This document shows positions 1 to 8,782 of a stretch of DNA of 64,000 nt, piece by piece. Below the pieces are notes generated by a model. That model was not told the DNA's origin. It ran no database searches and worked only from the letters and a program-made list of their open reading frames with translations. Location of the stretch: the NCBI RefSeq assembly GCF_004681975.1, contig NZ_SMLK01000001.1, forward strand, positions 496,001-560,000, given 5' to 3'. The DNA comes from Ramlibacter humi. GTDB lineage: Bacteria; Pseudomonadota; Gammaproteobacteria; Burkholderiales; Burkholderiaceae_C. Within the stretch, counting starts at the first letter, position 1. Each line of letters begins with the position of its first letter. Made by a program: the position numbers and the translations under genes.

Positions 1-464
1 TTGTGGTGCGAGTACGCGAAGGCCTCGTTGCCGCGCAGCGGGGCGGTTTCGCGCAGCCAGGCCGGGTTGTCGGCGTGGTAGCCGTACGCCGCGCCGCTGG
101 AGCTGACCACCAGTTGCGCCACGCCCGCGGCGACGCAGGCATCGACGACGTTGCGCGTGCCCAGCACGTCCACCTGGTACGCGATCTCGCGGCCCATGCG
201 CGGGTCGGGCGTGACGATGGAGGCCAGGTGCACGACCGCGTCGATGGCGTGTTCGCGCAGCGTGGCGGCCAGCGAAGGATCGCGCACGTCCAGGCGCAGG
301 TAGCGTACGTCCGGCAGGCGGCGCTCCTGCGGCACGTCGCGCACGTCGGTGGCGACGATGCGTTCGACGCCGGGCTCGCCGACCAACGCGGCGACCAGGC
401 CGCGGCCGATGAAGCCGTCGGCGCCGGTGACCAGCACCCGCCGTGCGGGGGAGGCCGCGGTCAT
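1..464 (-). CDS. NAD-dependent epimerase/dehydratase (SDR), 3' part outside window
   Basis: The reverse strand from ATG at 464 reads as an extended short-chain dehydrogenase. It has an N-terminal nucleotide-binding TGADGFIG motif near residue 14, a VVHLAS strand, an SSSGAAYG segment, and the catalytic tyrosine in AYSHH just as the window ends, where the lysine of YxxxK would follow. About 154 residues are visible. Family members epimerise or dehydrate nucleotide sugars or act on related small substrates; the substrate cannot be told here. Its ATG overlaps the TGA of the transporter gene upstream (ATGA), so it is the fourth gene of the block that begins at 3555. Confidence 0.85.
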   Translation of the reverse strand, partial: MTAASPARRVLVTGADGFIGRGLVAALVGEPGVERIVATDVRDVPQERRLPDVRYLRLDVRDPSLAATLREHAIDAVVHLASIVTPDPRMGREIAYQVDVLGTRNVVDACVAAGVAQLVVSSSGAAYGYHADNPAWLRETAPLRGNEAFAYSHH

Positions 465-1390
465 GCGGGCTTCGACGCCACCGCCGGGGCGCCCTGCGCC
501 GGCCGCCGCGCCCACCACCGCGCCAGCGCCAGGCCCGCGATGATGTCCCAGAAGCCCCACACGCCGGCGACCACCGCCATGCCGCCCAGCCCGCCGAAAA
601 AGCTGAAGATCAGCACCAGGCCGAGACCGGAATTGCGGATGCCCACTTCGATGGTGACCGCGCGGCGATCGTGGTCGGGCAGGCCCGTGAGCCGCGCGCA
701 CGCGTAGCCGGTGGCGAAGGCCAGTGCGTCGTGCAGCGCCACCGCCAGCAGCACCAGGCCGACGTAGTCAATGAAGTACTTCCAGTTGCCCGCCACCGCG
801 CCCAGGATGAAGGCCACCAACGCCAGGAAACTGAGGATGCGCGCGGGCTTGCGGATGCGCTGCGCGAGCCGCGGCAGCTTCTCCGCGCAAAGGATGCCCA
901 GCACGAAGGGCACCGCGATGATGGCCAGGATGTGGCCGCCGATGTCCACCGGGTCCAGCGCGATGCGGCGCAGCAGGGGCGCCGCCGTCGGGTGCATCGC
1001 GCCCCAGAACGCGAAGTTGATGGGCATCAGCACGATGGACAGCGCGTTCGACAGCGCCGTCATGGACACCGACAGCGCCACGTTGCCCTTGGCCTGGTGC
1101 GTGAGGATCTGGCTGATGTTGCCCGGCGGGCAGCAGGCCACCAGCAGCATGCCCAGCGCGATGCTGGGCGCGGGCTGCAGCACCAGCGTCAGCACGAAGG
1201 TCACGGCGGGCAGCACCAGGAACTGCGCCGCGATGCCCGCGGCCATGGCGCCCGGCATGCGCAGCACGCGCCTGAAGTCGGCGACCCGCGTGTCCAGCGC
1301 GATACCGAACATCAGGAAGCCGAGCACGACGTTCAGCACCACCAGCGAAGCGGGGTCGAAGTGCAGCCGGATCTCGTCGACGGGGACCAT
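461..1390 (-). CDS. Bile acid:sodium symporter (BASS/SBF) family transporter
   Basis: A 309-residue inner-membrane protein with about nine or ten hydrophobic segments. Two family hallmarks are visible: CCPPGNIS near residue 93 and EVGIRNSGL near residue 250, which in BASS proteins line the sodium and substrate sites. The ATG at 1390 is preceded by a strong AGGAGG ribosome site; a longer in-frame reading upstream only shadows the monooxygenase gene. It starts 11 bp after the monooxygenase stop and overlaps the epimerase start, so all are probably co-transcribed. Family members import organic anions (bile acids, pantoate, keto acids); the substrate here is unknown, though the oxidoreductase neighbours suggest a catabolic one. 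Confidence 0.9.
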   Translation of the reverse strand: MVPVDEIRLHFDPASLVVLNVVLGFLMFGIALDTRVADFRRVLRMPGAMAAGIAAQFLVLPAVTFVLTLVLQPAPSIALGMLLVACCPPGNISQILTHQAKGNVALSVSMTALSNALSIVLMPINFAFWGAMHPTAAPLLRRIALDPVDIGGHILAIIAVPFVLGILCAEKLPRLAQRIRKPARILSFLALVAFILGAVAGNWKYFIDYVGLVLLAVALHDALAFATGYACARLTGLPDHDRRAVTIEVGIRNSGLGLVLIFSFFGGLGGMAVVAGVWGFWDIIAGLALARWWARRPAQGAPAVASKPA

Positions 1391-1401
1391 GGGTGCTCCT
1401 C

Positions 1402-2715
1402 CTAAGCGAGCGCCGCGGACGCCTGCCGCACGGCTGCGCGGTAGGTGTCCTTGTGGACGTAGTAAGCCATGCGCTCCAGCTTCAGGTACCGGTACCCGCC
1501 GCTCAGGTCGGGCGGCGGTCCCGCTTTCGCGTGGCGCAGCGCCTGCGCCTTCGGCGAGCCTTCCGCCCGCGCCTTGAAGAAGCGCGCCACCAGCTCGCCC
1601 TGCTCGTAGCGGCCCTGCCAGCCGATGCCGCTGGCTTCGATCATGCCGACCACGGCGAGGTTGTCGAACCGCGGCGCGAAGATGTTCAGGTACAGCCGCG
1701 GCGCCATGCCGTCCCAGTTCAGGAGCGAAGGGTCCAGGAACGGGTAGTGCAGCTTGTAGCCGGTGGCGCACAGCACCAGGTCGTAGTCGCGCGCGCTGCC
1801 GTCCTTGAAGTGCACGGTGTGCCCGTCGAAGCGCGCGATGTCGGGCCTCACCGCGATGTCGCCGTGCCCGATGTGGTGCAGCACCAGCGAGTTCACCACC
1901 GGGTGCGACTCGTACATGCGGTACTCGGGCTTCGGGAAACCGAAACGCACCGGGTCGCCAGTGAACCACTTCAGGATGGTCGAATCGATCTTCTGCTTCA
2001 GCCACGCCGGCAGCTTCACCTTGCCGCCCAGCGTGTCGGCCGGCTTGCCGAACACGTACTTGGGCACGAAGTAGTAACCGCGGCGCACCGAGAGGTCCAC
2101 GCTGCTCGCGTAGTGCACCGCATCCACCGCGATGTCGCAGCCCGAATTGCCCGCGCCCACCACCAGCACGCGCTTGCCGGCGAAGAGGGAAGGGTGCTTG
2201 TAGGCGGCGGTGTGCAGCAGCTCGCCGTCGAACCGGCCTTCGAAGCGCGGCAGGCTGGGCTCGGCCAGCGTGCCGTTGGCGACGACCAGGCCGGCGAACA
2301 CCTCGCTGTGCGAGTTGCCGTCGGCCGCGGTCCATGTCAGGCGCCAGGGCGGCGATTCGCTGCCGTCCAGCGGTTCGGCTTTCTGTACCCGCACGCCGAA
2401 GCGGAAGTGCCGTCGCAGGTCGAAACGGTCGGCGAACGCGGAGAAGTACTCGCGCAGCTCGCGGTGGCTGGGGTAGTCCGCCACCTCGTCGCCCATCGGG
2501 AATTCGGCGAATTCCGTGGTGCGCTTGCTGGAGATCAGGTGCGCGGAGTGGTAGACCGTGCTGCGCGGGTTGGCGATGTCCCACAGGCCGCCCACGTCCG
2601 AGTGGGCTTCGAACCCCTGGAAGGGCAGACCGGCCTTCTGCAGGTTGCGTGCAGCGGCCAGCCCGCTGGGGCCGGCGCCGATCAGGGCGATCGTGCGCGG
2701 GGTCTGCGTCGTCAT
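1402..2715 (-). CDS. Flavin-containing monooxygenase (FMO-like, FAD/NADPH)
   Basis: 437 residues. The N-terminal FAD Rossmann motif is GAGPSG (residues 13-18). The FMO signature FDGELLHTAAY lies near residue 160, followed by the NADPH-binding motif GAGNSG. The enzyme class inserts one oxygen atom into a nucleophilic N or S centre, or acts as a Baeyer-Villiger monooxygenase on ketones; the family alone does not decide which. The start is supported by a GAGGAG ribosome site. It lies 24 bp after a short-chain dehydrogenase gene, a pairing that fits oxidation of an alcohol to a ketone followed by oxygenation; that pathway is inference. Confidence 0.88.
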   Translation of the reverse strand: MTTQTPRTIALIGAGPSGLAAARNLQKAGLPFQGFEAHSDVGGLWDIANPRSTVYHSAHLISSKRTTEFAEFPMGDEVADYPSHRELREYFSAFADRFDLRRHFRFGVRVQKAEPLDGSESPPWRLTWTAADGNSHSEVFAGLVVANGTLAEPSLPRFEGRFDGELLHTAAYKHPSLFAGKRVLVVGAGNSGCDIAVDAVHYASSVDLSVRRGYYFVPKYVFGKPADTLGGKVKLPAWLKQKIDSTILKWFTGDPVRFGFPKPEYRMYESHPVVNSLVLHHIGHGDIAVRPDIARFDGHTVHFKDGSARDYDLVLCATGYKLHYPFLDPSLLNWDGMAPRLYLNIFAPRFDNLAVVGMIEASGIGWQGRYEQGELVARFFKARAEGSPKAQALRHAKAGPPPDLSGGYRYLKLERMAYYVHKDTYRAAVRQASAALA

Positions 2716-2739
2716 TCGTCTCCTCTTGCTTTCTTGTTC

Positions 2740-3555
2740 TCAGTCGTCGCGGCCGAGGCCGGGGATCGCGGTGCTGCCCGGCTCGCCGGGGCGCGCCTTG
2801 CGGGGTTGCCGGTTGAGGATGCGGTCGTGCAGCGGCGCGGGCAGCAGCGCGAGGGTACGCGACAGCCAGCCGATGCGCCGCGGCAGCACCACATGCTCCT
2901 CGCCGCGCGCCGCACGCGCGAGCAGCATGCGAGCCGCCTCTTGCGCATCGAGCAGGCCCGGCATCGCAAACTGGTTGGCGGCCGTGAGCTGCGTGCGGAT
3001 GTAGCCCGGGCTCACCGTGCAGACGTGCACGCCGGTGCCGCGCAGCTCCGCTCGCAGGCTTTCCAGGTAGCGGATCAGGCCGCCTTTGCTGGCGCAGTAG
3101 GCGCCGTTGCCCGGCATGCCGCGCCAGCCGGCGATGCTGGCCACGCCCACCAGGCTGCCGCGGCCCGCGGCCTTCATCGGCGCCAGGAACGGATGGAAGG
3201 TGGTGGCTACGCCCAGCAGGTTGATCTCCAGCATGCGGCGCAGCACGGCCAGGTCATCGGCCTGCGCGGTGTCGAAGCCGCCGGCCACGCCGGCGTTGGC
3301 CAGCACCAGATCGGGCGTGCCGTGCCGGGCCATCCAGTCGGCCGCCATGGCGCGCATCGCCTGCGCGTCCGAGACATCGGGCGTGTAGACCGCGCAGCGG
3401 TCAGGGGCCTGCGCCGCCAGCTGATCGAGCACCGGCCGCTGCAGCCCCACCAGCGCCACGCGAGCGCCGCCCGCGATCAGCCGGGCGGCGAGCGTTTGGC
3501 CGAGGCCGCCGCAGGCGCCGGTGACGATGGCGTTGCCGTAATGGTTCGAAGTCAT
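2740..3555 (-). CDS. Short-chain dehydrogenase/reductase (SDR)
   Basis: 271 residues with classical SDR features: TGACGGLG cofactor motif at about residue 13, LANAGVAGG near residue 84, a serine in GVASIAG, and the catalytic YCASK near residue 153. It is the first gene of the leftward block (SDR, monooxygenase, transporter, epimerase) and diverges from the IclR regulator across an 86-bp gap. It probably oxidises or reduces an alcohol/ketone using NAD(P)H in the cytoplasm; the substrate is unknown. Confidence 0.9.
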   Translation of the reverse strand: MTSNHYGNAIVTGACGGLGQTLAARLIAGGARVALVGLQRPVLDQLAAQAPDRCAVYTPDVSDAQAMRAMAADWMARHGTPDLVLANAGVAGGFDTAQADDLAVLRRMLEINLLGVATTFHPFLAPMKAAGRGSLVGVASIAGWRGMPGNGAYCASKGGLIRYLESLRAELRGTGVHVCTVSPGYIRTQLTAANQFAMPGLLDAQEAARMLLARAARGEEHVVLPRRIGWLSRTLALLPAPLHDRILNRQPRKARPGEPGSTAIPGLGRDD

Positions 3556-3641
3556 GGGTGGGAAAGCCGCGCCGCAGCTTAGCCGCGCGGTCCGATAATC
3601 CCGGAAATTTCTACGCTCCCGTCTCGTTTTCCGAGATTTCG
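3556..3641. promoter_or_regulatory. Divergent control region between SDR block and IclR gene
   Basis: This 86-bp gap must hold promoters for both directions. It is visibly AT-richer than its surroundings and contains a perfect 8-bp palindrome GAAATTTC (3604-3611) and a GATAAT -10-like hexamer (3594-3599). IclR proteins commonly bind palindromes in such divergent gaps to control themselves and the neighbouring operon. The operator role is inferred. Confidence 0.4.
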
Positions 3642-4406
3642 ATGACTTCCGACGCTACCGCGCCCGGCCTGCGCTTGCTGGAACTGCTGGAGACCCTGGC
3701 GCAGCAGACGCGCGCGTTCAGCCTCGCCGATGCCGTTGCGGCGACGGGCTGGGCCAAGCCCACGGTGCACCGCATGCTCGGCCAGCTGGAAGCCGGCGGC
3801 TGGCTCGCGCGCCAGCCGGACGGGCGCCGCTATTCGCTCACCGCGCGCACCCTGGGCCTGGCGGAAGCGGCGCTCTCCACCAGCAGCCAGCTGGGCGTGC
3901 GCCATGCGGTGCTGCGCCAGCTGGCGGCGGACATCGGCGAGAGCTGCAACCTCACCGCGCTGAGCGGCGCGGAAGTGGTGTACCTGGATCGGGTCGAAAG
4001 CGCCTTCCCGCTGCGCATCGAGTTGCGGCCCGGCACGCGCGTGCCGTTGCACTGTTCGGCCAGCGGCAAGCTGTTCCTGGCGCATCTGCCCGCACGGCGG
4101 CGCCAGCTGCTGCTGGACGGCGTGGCGCTCGAACGCCACACGCCGCAGACGATCACCACGCGCCAGGCGCTGGACGAGGAGCTCGAGCGCATCCGCGGCT
4201 GCGGCCACGCGGTGGATGCCGAGGAGTATGTGCAGGGCCTGGTTTGCGTCGCCGTGCCGGTGCTCGCGCCGGGGCAGAACGCGGTGCGCTGCGCGGTCGC
4301 GGTGCAGGCACCTGCCGCGCGCATGCCGCTGGCGCGGGCGCTGCAGCACCTGGGGCGCCTCTCCGACGCGGCCCGCGCCCTCGGACGCACGCTGGGCAGC
4401 GAATGA
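3642..4406 (+). CDS. IclR-family transcriptional regulator
   Basis: 254 residues from ATG 3642, the usual IclR length. Residues 10-70 form the winged helix-turn-helix ([21 protein letters not shown] reads as its core); the C-terminal effector domain contains the typical [13 protein letters not shown] and [13 protein letters not shown] stretches. A start at 3558 would add 28 residues with no family resemblance. It is divergent from the SDR-monooxygenase-transporter block and probably represses it until a small acid or related inducer binds. The regulatory target is inferred from position. Confidence 0.92.
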   Translation: MTSDATAPGLRLLELLETLAQQTRAFSLADAVAATGWAKPTVHRMLGQLEAGGWLARQPDGRRYSLTARTLGLAEAALSTSSQLGVRHAVLRQLAADIGESCNLTALSGAEVVYLDRVESAFPLRIELRPGTRVPLHCSASGKLFLAHLPARRRQLLLDGVALERHTPQTITTRQALDEELERIRGCGHAVDAEEYVQGLVCVAVPVLAPGQNAVRCAVAVQAPAARMPLARALQHLGRLSDAARALGRTLGSE

Positions 4407-4438
4407 GCGGCGGCGCAGCTGGCGGACAATCCAGTCCC

Positions 4439-5284
4439 ATGCACTGGCAGACGTCGCGCTTTCGCATCGATCTCTCGCGCCCCCGGGTGATGGGCATCGT
4501 CAACGTCACCCCCGATTCGTTCTCGGACGGCGGGCGGCTGGGCGACGCCGGGGCGGCGCTGGCGCATTGCGAAAGCCTGCTGCACGGCGGCGCCGAGCTG
4601 CTGGACATCGGCGGCGAGTCCACCCGGCCCGGCACGCCGCCGGTGCCGCTGGAAGAGGAGCTGCGGCGCGTCGTGCCGGTGGTTCAGGGCGCGGTGCGGT
4701 TCGGCGTGCCCATCTCGGTGGACACGTACAAGCCCGAGGTGATGCGCCGCGTGCTGGACCTGGGCGCGGACATCGTCAACGACATCTGGGCGCTGCGGCA
4801 GCCCGGCGCGCTGGACGCCGTGGCAGCCCATGCGTCGTGCGGCGTCTGCCTGATGCACATGCACGGCGAGCCGCAGACCATGCAGCGCTCGCCGATGGAA
4901 GGCGATGCCGTGTCGCAGGTGCGCGGGTTCCTGGACCGGCAAACGGCGGCGCTGGTGGCGCGCGGCGTGGAGCGGTCCCGCATCTGCTGGGATCCCGGCA
5001 TCGGCTTCGGCAAGACCCCGGCGCAGAACTTCGCGTTACTGTCCCGCCAGCGGGAATTGCTGGGCGGCTATCCTTTGCTGATAGGCTGGTCGCGCAAGTC
5101 GTCGCTGGGCCAGGCCACCGGGCTGCCGGTGGAGGAGCGCCTCGTGCCCAGCGTCGCGGCGGCCTTGCTGGCCGTCGAGCGCGGCGCCCGCATCGTCCGC
5201 GTCCACGACGTGCGCGAGACGGCGGCGGCCCTGAAAGTCTGGGCGGCCGCGCCAACCATCGAACAGGGAAGGGAAAAAGCCTGA
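4439..5284 (+). CDS. folP: Dihydropteroate synthase
   Basis: 281 residues, matching the usual ~280. It condenses 6-hydroxymethyl-dihydropterin diphosphate with p-aminobenzoate to dihydropteroate in folate synthesis and is the sulfonamide target. Visible signatures are [15 protein letters not shown] near residue 18, [10 protein letters not shown] near residue 50, DPGIGFGKT near residue 180 and the WSRKS phosphate-binding loop. The start is ambiguous: ATG 4403 overlaps the iclR stop, while ATG 4439 gives the normal N-terminus and lies 8 nt after a GACAAT -10-like hexamer (4425-4430), which would make a leaderless message. It overlaps glmM by one base (TGATG), so the two are translationally coupled. 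Confidence 0.96.
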   Translation: MHWQTSRFRIDLSRPRVMGIVNVTPDSFSDGGRLGDAGAALAHCESLLHGGAELLDIGGESTRPGTPPVPLEEELRRVVPVVQGAVRFGVPISVDTYKPEVMRRVLDLGADIVNDIWALRQPGALDAVAAHASCGVCLMHMHGEPQTMQRSPMEGDAVSQVRGFLDRQTAALVARGVERSRICWDPGIGFGKTPAQNFALLSRQRELLGGYPLLIGWSRKSSLGQATGLPVEERLVPSVAAALLAVERGARIVRVHDVRETAAALKVWAAAPTIEQGREKA

Positions 5285-6618
5285 TGAGCAGGACATATTT
5301 CGGCACCGACGGGATCCGCGGCACGGTCGGCCAGTCGCCGATCACGCCGGATTTCGTGCTGCGCCTGGCGCACGCGGTGGGCCGCGTGCTCAAGCGCAAG
5401 GAAGACCGCCCGCTGGTGCTGATCGGCAAGGACACGCGCATCTCGGGCTACATGCTGGAAAGCGCGCTGGAATCGGGCTTCAACTCGGCCGGCGTCGACG
5501 TCATGCTGCTGGGCCCCCTGCCCACGCCGGGCGTCGCGTACCTCACGCGCGCGCAACGCGCCAGCCTGGGCGTGGTCATCAGCGCCAGCCACAACCCGTT
5601 CGCCGACAACGGCATCAAGTTCTTCAGCGCGCAGGGCAGCAAGCTGCCCGACCAGTGGGAACTGGACGTCGAGGCGATGCTGGACCAGCCGCCTTCGTGG
5701 GCCGACTCCGCCACCTTGGGCAAGGCCAAGCGGCTGGACGACGCGGCGGGCCGCTACATCGAGTTCTGCAAGAGCACGTTCGCCAACGACCTGACGCTGC
5801 GCGGGCTGTCCATCGTGGTGGACGCGGCCAACGGCGCGGCGTACCACATCGCGCCCAAGGTGTTCCACGAGCTGGGCGCGGATGTGCGCGCCATCGGCGT
5901 CTCGCCCGACGGCCAGAACATCAACCGCGATTGCGGCGCCACGCATCCCGAAACGCTGGTGAAGGCCGTGCGTGAGCAGGGCGCGGACTTCGGCATCGCG
6001 CTGGACGGCGACGCCGACCGGCTGCAGATGGTCGACCGCGCGGGGCGCCTGTACAACGGCGACGAGCTGCTGTACCTGATGGTGATGGACCGCCTGGCCG
6101 CGGGCGAGAAGGTGCCCGGCGCCGTCGGCACGCTGATGACCAACATGGCGGTGGAAGTGGCGCTGCGCGAACGCGGCATCGACTTCGTCCGCGCCAAGGT
6201 CGGCGACCGCTACGTGCTGGAGGAACTGGGCAAGCGCGGCTGGTTGCTGGGCGGCGAAGGCTCGGGCCACCTGCTGGCGCTGGACAAGCACACCACCGGC
6301 GACGGCCTGGTCAGCGCGCTGCAGGTGCTCAAGGCCTGCGCGCGCAGCGGCAAGACCATGGGCAAGCTGCTGGAAGACGTGAAGCTCTACCCGCAGACAT
6401 TGGTCAACGTGCGCCTGCAGAAGGGCCAGGACTGGCAGCTGGCGAAAGGCCTGCCTTCCGCGCAGGCGGCGCTGGAGAAAAGCCTGGACGGCCGCGGCCG
6501 CATCCTCATCCGGCCCAGCGGCACCGAGCCCGTCGTGCGCGTCATGGTCGAAGCGCAGGACGAGGCGCTGGCGAAGCAGGGCGCGCAGCGCCTGGCCGAC
6601 GCCATCCAGGCGGGTTAA
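5284..6618 (+). CDS. glmM: Phosphoglucosamine mutase
   Basis: 444 residues. It converts glucosamine-6-phosphate to glucosamine-1-phosphate for UDP-GlcNAc, feeding peptidoglycan and LPS synthesis. The N-terminus YFGTDGIRG is diagnostic. The phosphoserine is S102 in [13 protein letters not shown], the metal loop is DGDADR near residue 240, the sugar-binding GGEGSGH is near residue 325, and the phosphate-binding RPSGTEP is near the C-terminus. The ATG overlaps the folP stop by one base, the classic folP-glmM arrangement. Confidence 0.98.
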   Translation: MSRTYFGTDGIRGTVGQSPITPDFVLRLAHAVGRVLKRKEDRPLVLIGKDTRISGYMLESALESGFNSAGVDVMLLGPLPTPGVAYLTRAQRASLGVVISASHNPFADNGIKFFSAQGSKLPDQWELDVEAMLDQPPSWADSATLGKAKRLDDAAGRYIEFCKSTFANDLTLRGLSIVVDAANGAAYHIAPKVFHELGADVRAIGVSPDGQNINRDCGATHPETLVKAVREQGADFGIALDGDADRLQMVDRAGRLYNGDELLYLMVMDRLAAGEKVPGAVGTLMTNMAVEVALRERGIDFVRAKVGDRYVLEELGKRGWLLGGEGSGHLLALDKHTTGDGLVSALQVLKACARSGKTMGKLLEDVKLYPQTLVNVRLQKGQDWQLAKGLPSAQAALEKSLDGRGRILIRPSGTEPVVRVMVEAQDEALAKQGAQRLADAIQAG

Positions 6619-6630
6619 GTCCCACGGCAC

Positions 6631-6747
6631 TTCCCGACATCTCCCGCAGTTCCCGACATCCCCGCGGAGGCGGGGAATCCACCGCTCCCGTCCCTGGCAG
6701 TCCGCGAATGCGGACGCCATGGATTCCTGCCTCCGCAGGGATGACGT
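6631..6747. repeat. Palindromic dispersed repeat after glmM
   Basis: The 270-bp gap downstream of glmM contains a tandem near-copy (about 20 bp, TTCCCGACATC cores at 6631 and 6650) followed by a long imperfect palindrome. The left arm at 6657-6681 and right arm at 6720-6743 share about 22 of 25 positions when one is inverted, and each arm carries its own small C-run/G-run hairpin. It resembles the small mobile palindromes scattered through proteobacterial genomes. It may also end glmM transcription. No ORF or RNA gene was recognised in the rest of the gap. Confidence 0.7.
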
Positions 6748-6888
6748 TGATGGATTAGCGTCGCGCGAAGCGGCGGCGCAGCCGCCAGCCTTGCAAGGCG
6801 GCGAGTTCGCCCAGGCCCGCCAGCAGGGCGGCGGCGATCGCGAAGGGATGAGGCGGCAGGCGCATGAGGCGCATGCTGCCGCGCGCGC

Positions 6889-7944
6889 ATGACAAATCCG
6901 TGTCACACGGCGGCGCTAGGCTGGCCTTCCGTGCCCGAGCATCCCCGTCCGCCTGCCGAACTCACCGTGCTCGAGCGCCTGCTCGACGGCGCGCCACCGG
7001 GGGTGGAAATCCGCTGCACCGATTGCGCAGGCGAGCCGGTGCTGCCCGTGTACGAGATCGCCTTGGGCACGTCATCGCCGCAAGCGCCCGCAGTCGGTTT
7101 CTTCGGCGGCGTGCACGGGCTGGAGCGCATCGGCGCGCAGGTGGTCATCGCATGGTTGCAGAGCCTGCTGGCGCGCCTTTCCTGGGACGACACGCTGCAC
7201 CGGCAGCTGGAATGCGTGCGCCTGGTGTTCATGCCGCTCGTGAACCCCGGCGGCACGCTGCGCCACACGCGCGCCAACCCGGCCGGCGTGGACCTGATGC
7301 GCAACTCGCCGGTGGAGGCGAAGGACCGCGTCGCGCCGATGGTGGGCGGCCAGCGTCTCAGCGCGGGCCTGCCCTGGTACCGGGGCCGTGCGGGCGCGAC
7401 CATGGAGCCGGAGAGCGCCGCGCTTTGTGCCGTGGTGGAACGCGAACTGCATCCGCGGCCTTTCAGCCTGGCGATCGACTGCCACTCCGGCTTCGGCCTG
7501 CACGACCGCCTGTGGTTTCCGTTCGCCCATACCGCGCGGCCGATCGGCCACCTGGCGGAACTGGAAGCCTTGCACGCCATCCTGGAGAGCAGCCATCCCA
7601 ACCATCCGTATGTCTTCGAACCGCAAAGCCGCCAGTACCTGGCGCACGGCGACCTGTGGGACCACCTGTACCTGCGCGCTTCGCCGCGGACAGTGTTCCT
7701 GCCGCTGACGTTGGAGATGGGCTCGTGGCTGTGGGTGAAGAAAAACCCGCGCCAGTTGTTTTCGCGCTCCGGCATCTTCAACCCGATGCTGGCGCACCGG
7801 CACGAGCGCGTGCTGCGGCGGCACTTCCCCTTGCTGGAATTCCTGGTGCGCGCCGCCATCGGTTCGGCGCGCTGGCTGCCCGCGGAAGCGCAGCGCGGGG
7901 CCTTGCGCCATCGCGCGCTCGAACGCTGGTACCGCCCGTCATGA
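6889..7944 (+). CDS. M14-type zinc carboxypeptidase-like protein
   Basis: 351 residues. The metal site of the M14 fold is readable: HGLE (H76, E79) as the HxxE motif, H199 in AIDCHSG as the third ligand, and E276 in LTLEMGSW as the likely catalytic glutamate. R/N residues between (VNPGGTLRHTRANPAG) match the substrate-binding segment. No signal peptide is seen, so it is probably cytoplasmic. M14 relatives cleave C-terminal residues from peptides or murein peptides, or deacylate small amides. It overlaps the next gene by 4 bp (ATGA), suggesting a shared message. Its substrate is unknown. Confidence 0.8.
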   Translation: MTNPCHTAALGWPSVPEHPRPPAELTVLERLLDGAPPGVEIRCTDCAGEPVLPVYEIALGTSSPQAPAVGFFGGVHGLERIGAQVVIAWLQSLLARLSWDDTLHRQLECVRLVFMPLVNPGGTLRHTRANPAGVDLMRNSPVEAKDRVAPMVGGQRLSAGLPWYRGRAGATMEPESAALCAVVERELHPRPFSLAIDCHSGFGLHDRLWFPFAHTARPIGHLAELEALHAILESSHPNHPYVFEPQSRQYLAHGDLWDHLYLRASPRTVFLPLTLEMGSWLWVKKNPRQLFSRSGIFNPMLAHRHERVLRRHFPLLEFLVRAAIGSARWLPAEAQRGALRHRALERWYRPS

Positions 7945-8690
7945 GGCGTTGGCTATTGCTTCGGGGCCTGGCCCGCGAATCGGGCCACTGGGGCGGGTTT
8001 GCCTCGGCGCTGGCGCGCCGCACCGGCGAGCCGGTGCGCTGCCTGGACTTGCCGGGCAACGGCGAGCTGTGGCGCGAGCGTAGCCCAGCGACGGTGGCTG
8101 CGACGCTCGCCTGCATGCGCCGGTCGTGGTCCGCAGGAGAGGAGCCCACCGTCGTCGTCGCGATGTCGCTGGGCGCGATGGTCGCGCTGGAATGGGCGCG
8201 CACCGCACCGCAGGAGCTGGCCGGCTGTGTCCTCATCAACACCAGCGCCGGCGGTGCCAGCTGGCCGTGGCAGCGGCTGCAGCCGCACAACTGGCCCGTG
8301 CTGGGCCGCCTGGCCTTGCCCGGACTGAACGCCGTCGAGCGCGAGCAGCGCGTGCTGCGCATGACCAGCGCGCGGTCCGAATCGCACGCGGGCGCCGCGC
8401 GCGGCTGGGCGGTGCTGGCGCGCCAGCACCCGGTCGCGCCCGGCAACGCGGTGCGGCAGTTGTGGGCCGCGGCCCGATGGAGTGCGCCGCGTCAAGCGCC
8501 CGCGGTGCCCATCGTGCTGCTCGCATCGCAAGGCGACCGGCTGGTGTCGCCGGAATGCTCGCGCCGCCTGGCCGCGCGCTGGAGCCTGCCGCTGAAGCTG
8601 CACCCCTGGGCCGGCCACGACCTGCCGCTGGACGACCCGTTGTGGGTGCTGCGCGAAGCGGCGGAAGCGGGGCGCTCCTTCGCGCGCTGA
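7941..8690 (+). CDS. Alpha/beta hydrolase
   Basis: 249 residues from the ATG overlapping the previous stop. It has the alpha/beta hydrolase order: LLRGLARESGHWGGF at the start (oxyanion region), nucleophile serine in AMSLGA near residue 77, acid in SQGDRL near residue 195 and histidine in AGHDLPLDD near residue 223. The nucleophile elbow has methionine at the position before serine and alanine where the last glycine of GxSxG normally stands. The substrate is not predictable. It stands just upstream of the Pho-box-controlled olsB operon but appears to belong to the preceding peptidase transcript. Confidence 0.82.
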   Translation: MRRWLLLRGLARESGHWGGFASALARRTGEPVRCLDLPGNGELWRERSPATVAATLACMRRSWSAGEEPTVVVAMSLGAMVALEWARTAPQELAGCVLINTSAGGASWPWQRLQPHNWPVLGRLALPGLNAVEREQRVLRMTSARSESHAGAARGWAVLARQHPVAPGNAVRQLWAAARWSAPRQAPAVPIVLLASQGDRLVSPECSRRLAARWSLPLKLHPWAGHDLPLDDPLWVLREAAEAGRSFAR

Positions 8691-8702
8691 GGCGCGGCGC
8701 GG

Positions 8703-8742
8703 CTGTCACCGAACTGCCACGGCTCTGCCATGGGCGAGTCAC
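8703..8742 (+). promoter_or_regulatory. Pho box: four PhoB half-sites in 11-bp register before olsB
   Basis: Four direct half-sites lie at exactly 11-bp steps: CTGTCAC (8703), CTGCCAC (8714), CTGCCAT (8725) and GAGTCAC (8736), each separated by 4 bp. The E. coli Pho box is two CTGTCAT-type 7-mers separated by 4 bp, so this is a double box. A weak -10 (CACACT, 8753-8758) follows ten bases after the last site, the spacing expected where PhoB replaces the -35. It implies induction of olsB and the two following genes under phosphate limitation. Confidence 0.8.
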
Positions 8743-8782
8743 TGTGGATTTGCACACTGCCGCACATCCGTACAGCAGGAGG

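Noticed and set aside
461-2584. A 707-codon leftward frame joining the transporter with the antisense-frame of the monooxygenase gene
   Set aside because: Only its last 309 residues look like a protein family; ATG 1390 has a perfect ribosome site and the upstream part overlaps a clear FMO in another frame.
6864-7940. An in-frame upstream extension of the alpha/beta hydrolase
   Set aside because: It is out of frame with the M14-type peptidase gene, which occupies the same DNA with intact metal-site motifs; ATG 7941 overlaps that gene's stop as expected for a coupled start.
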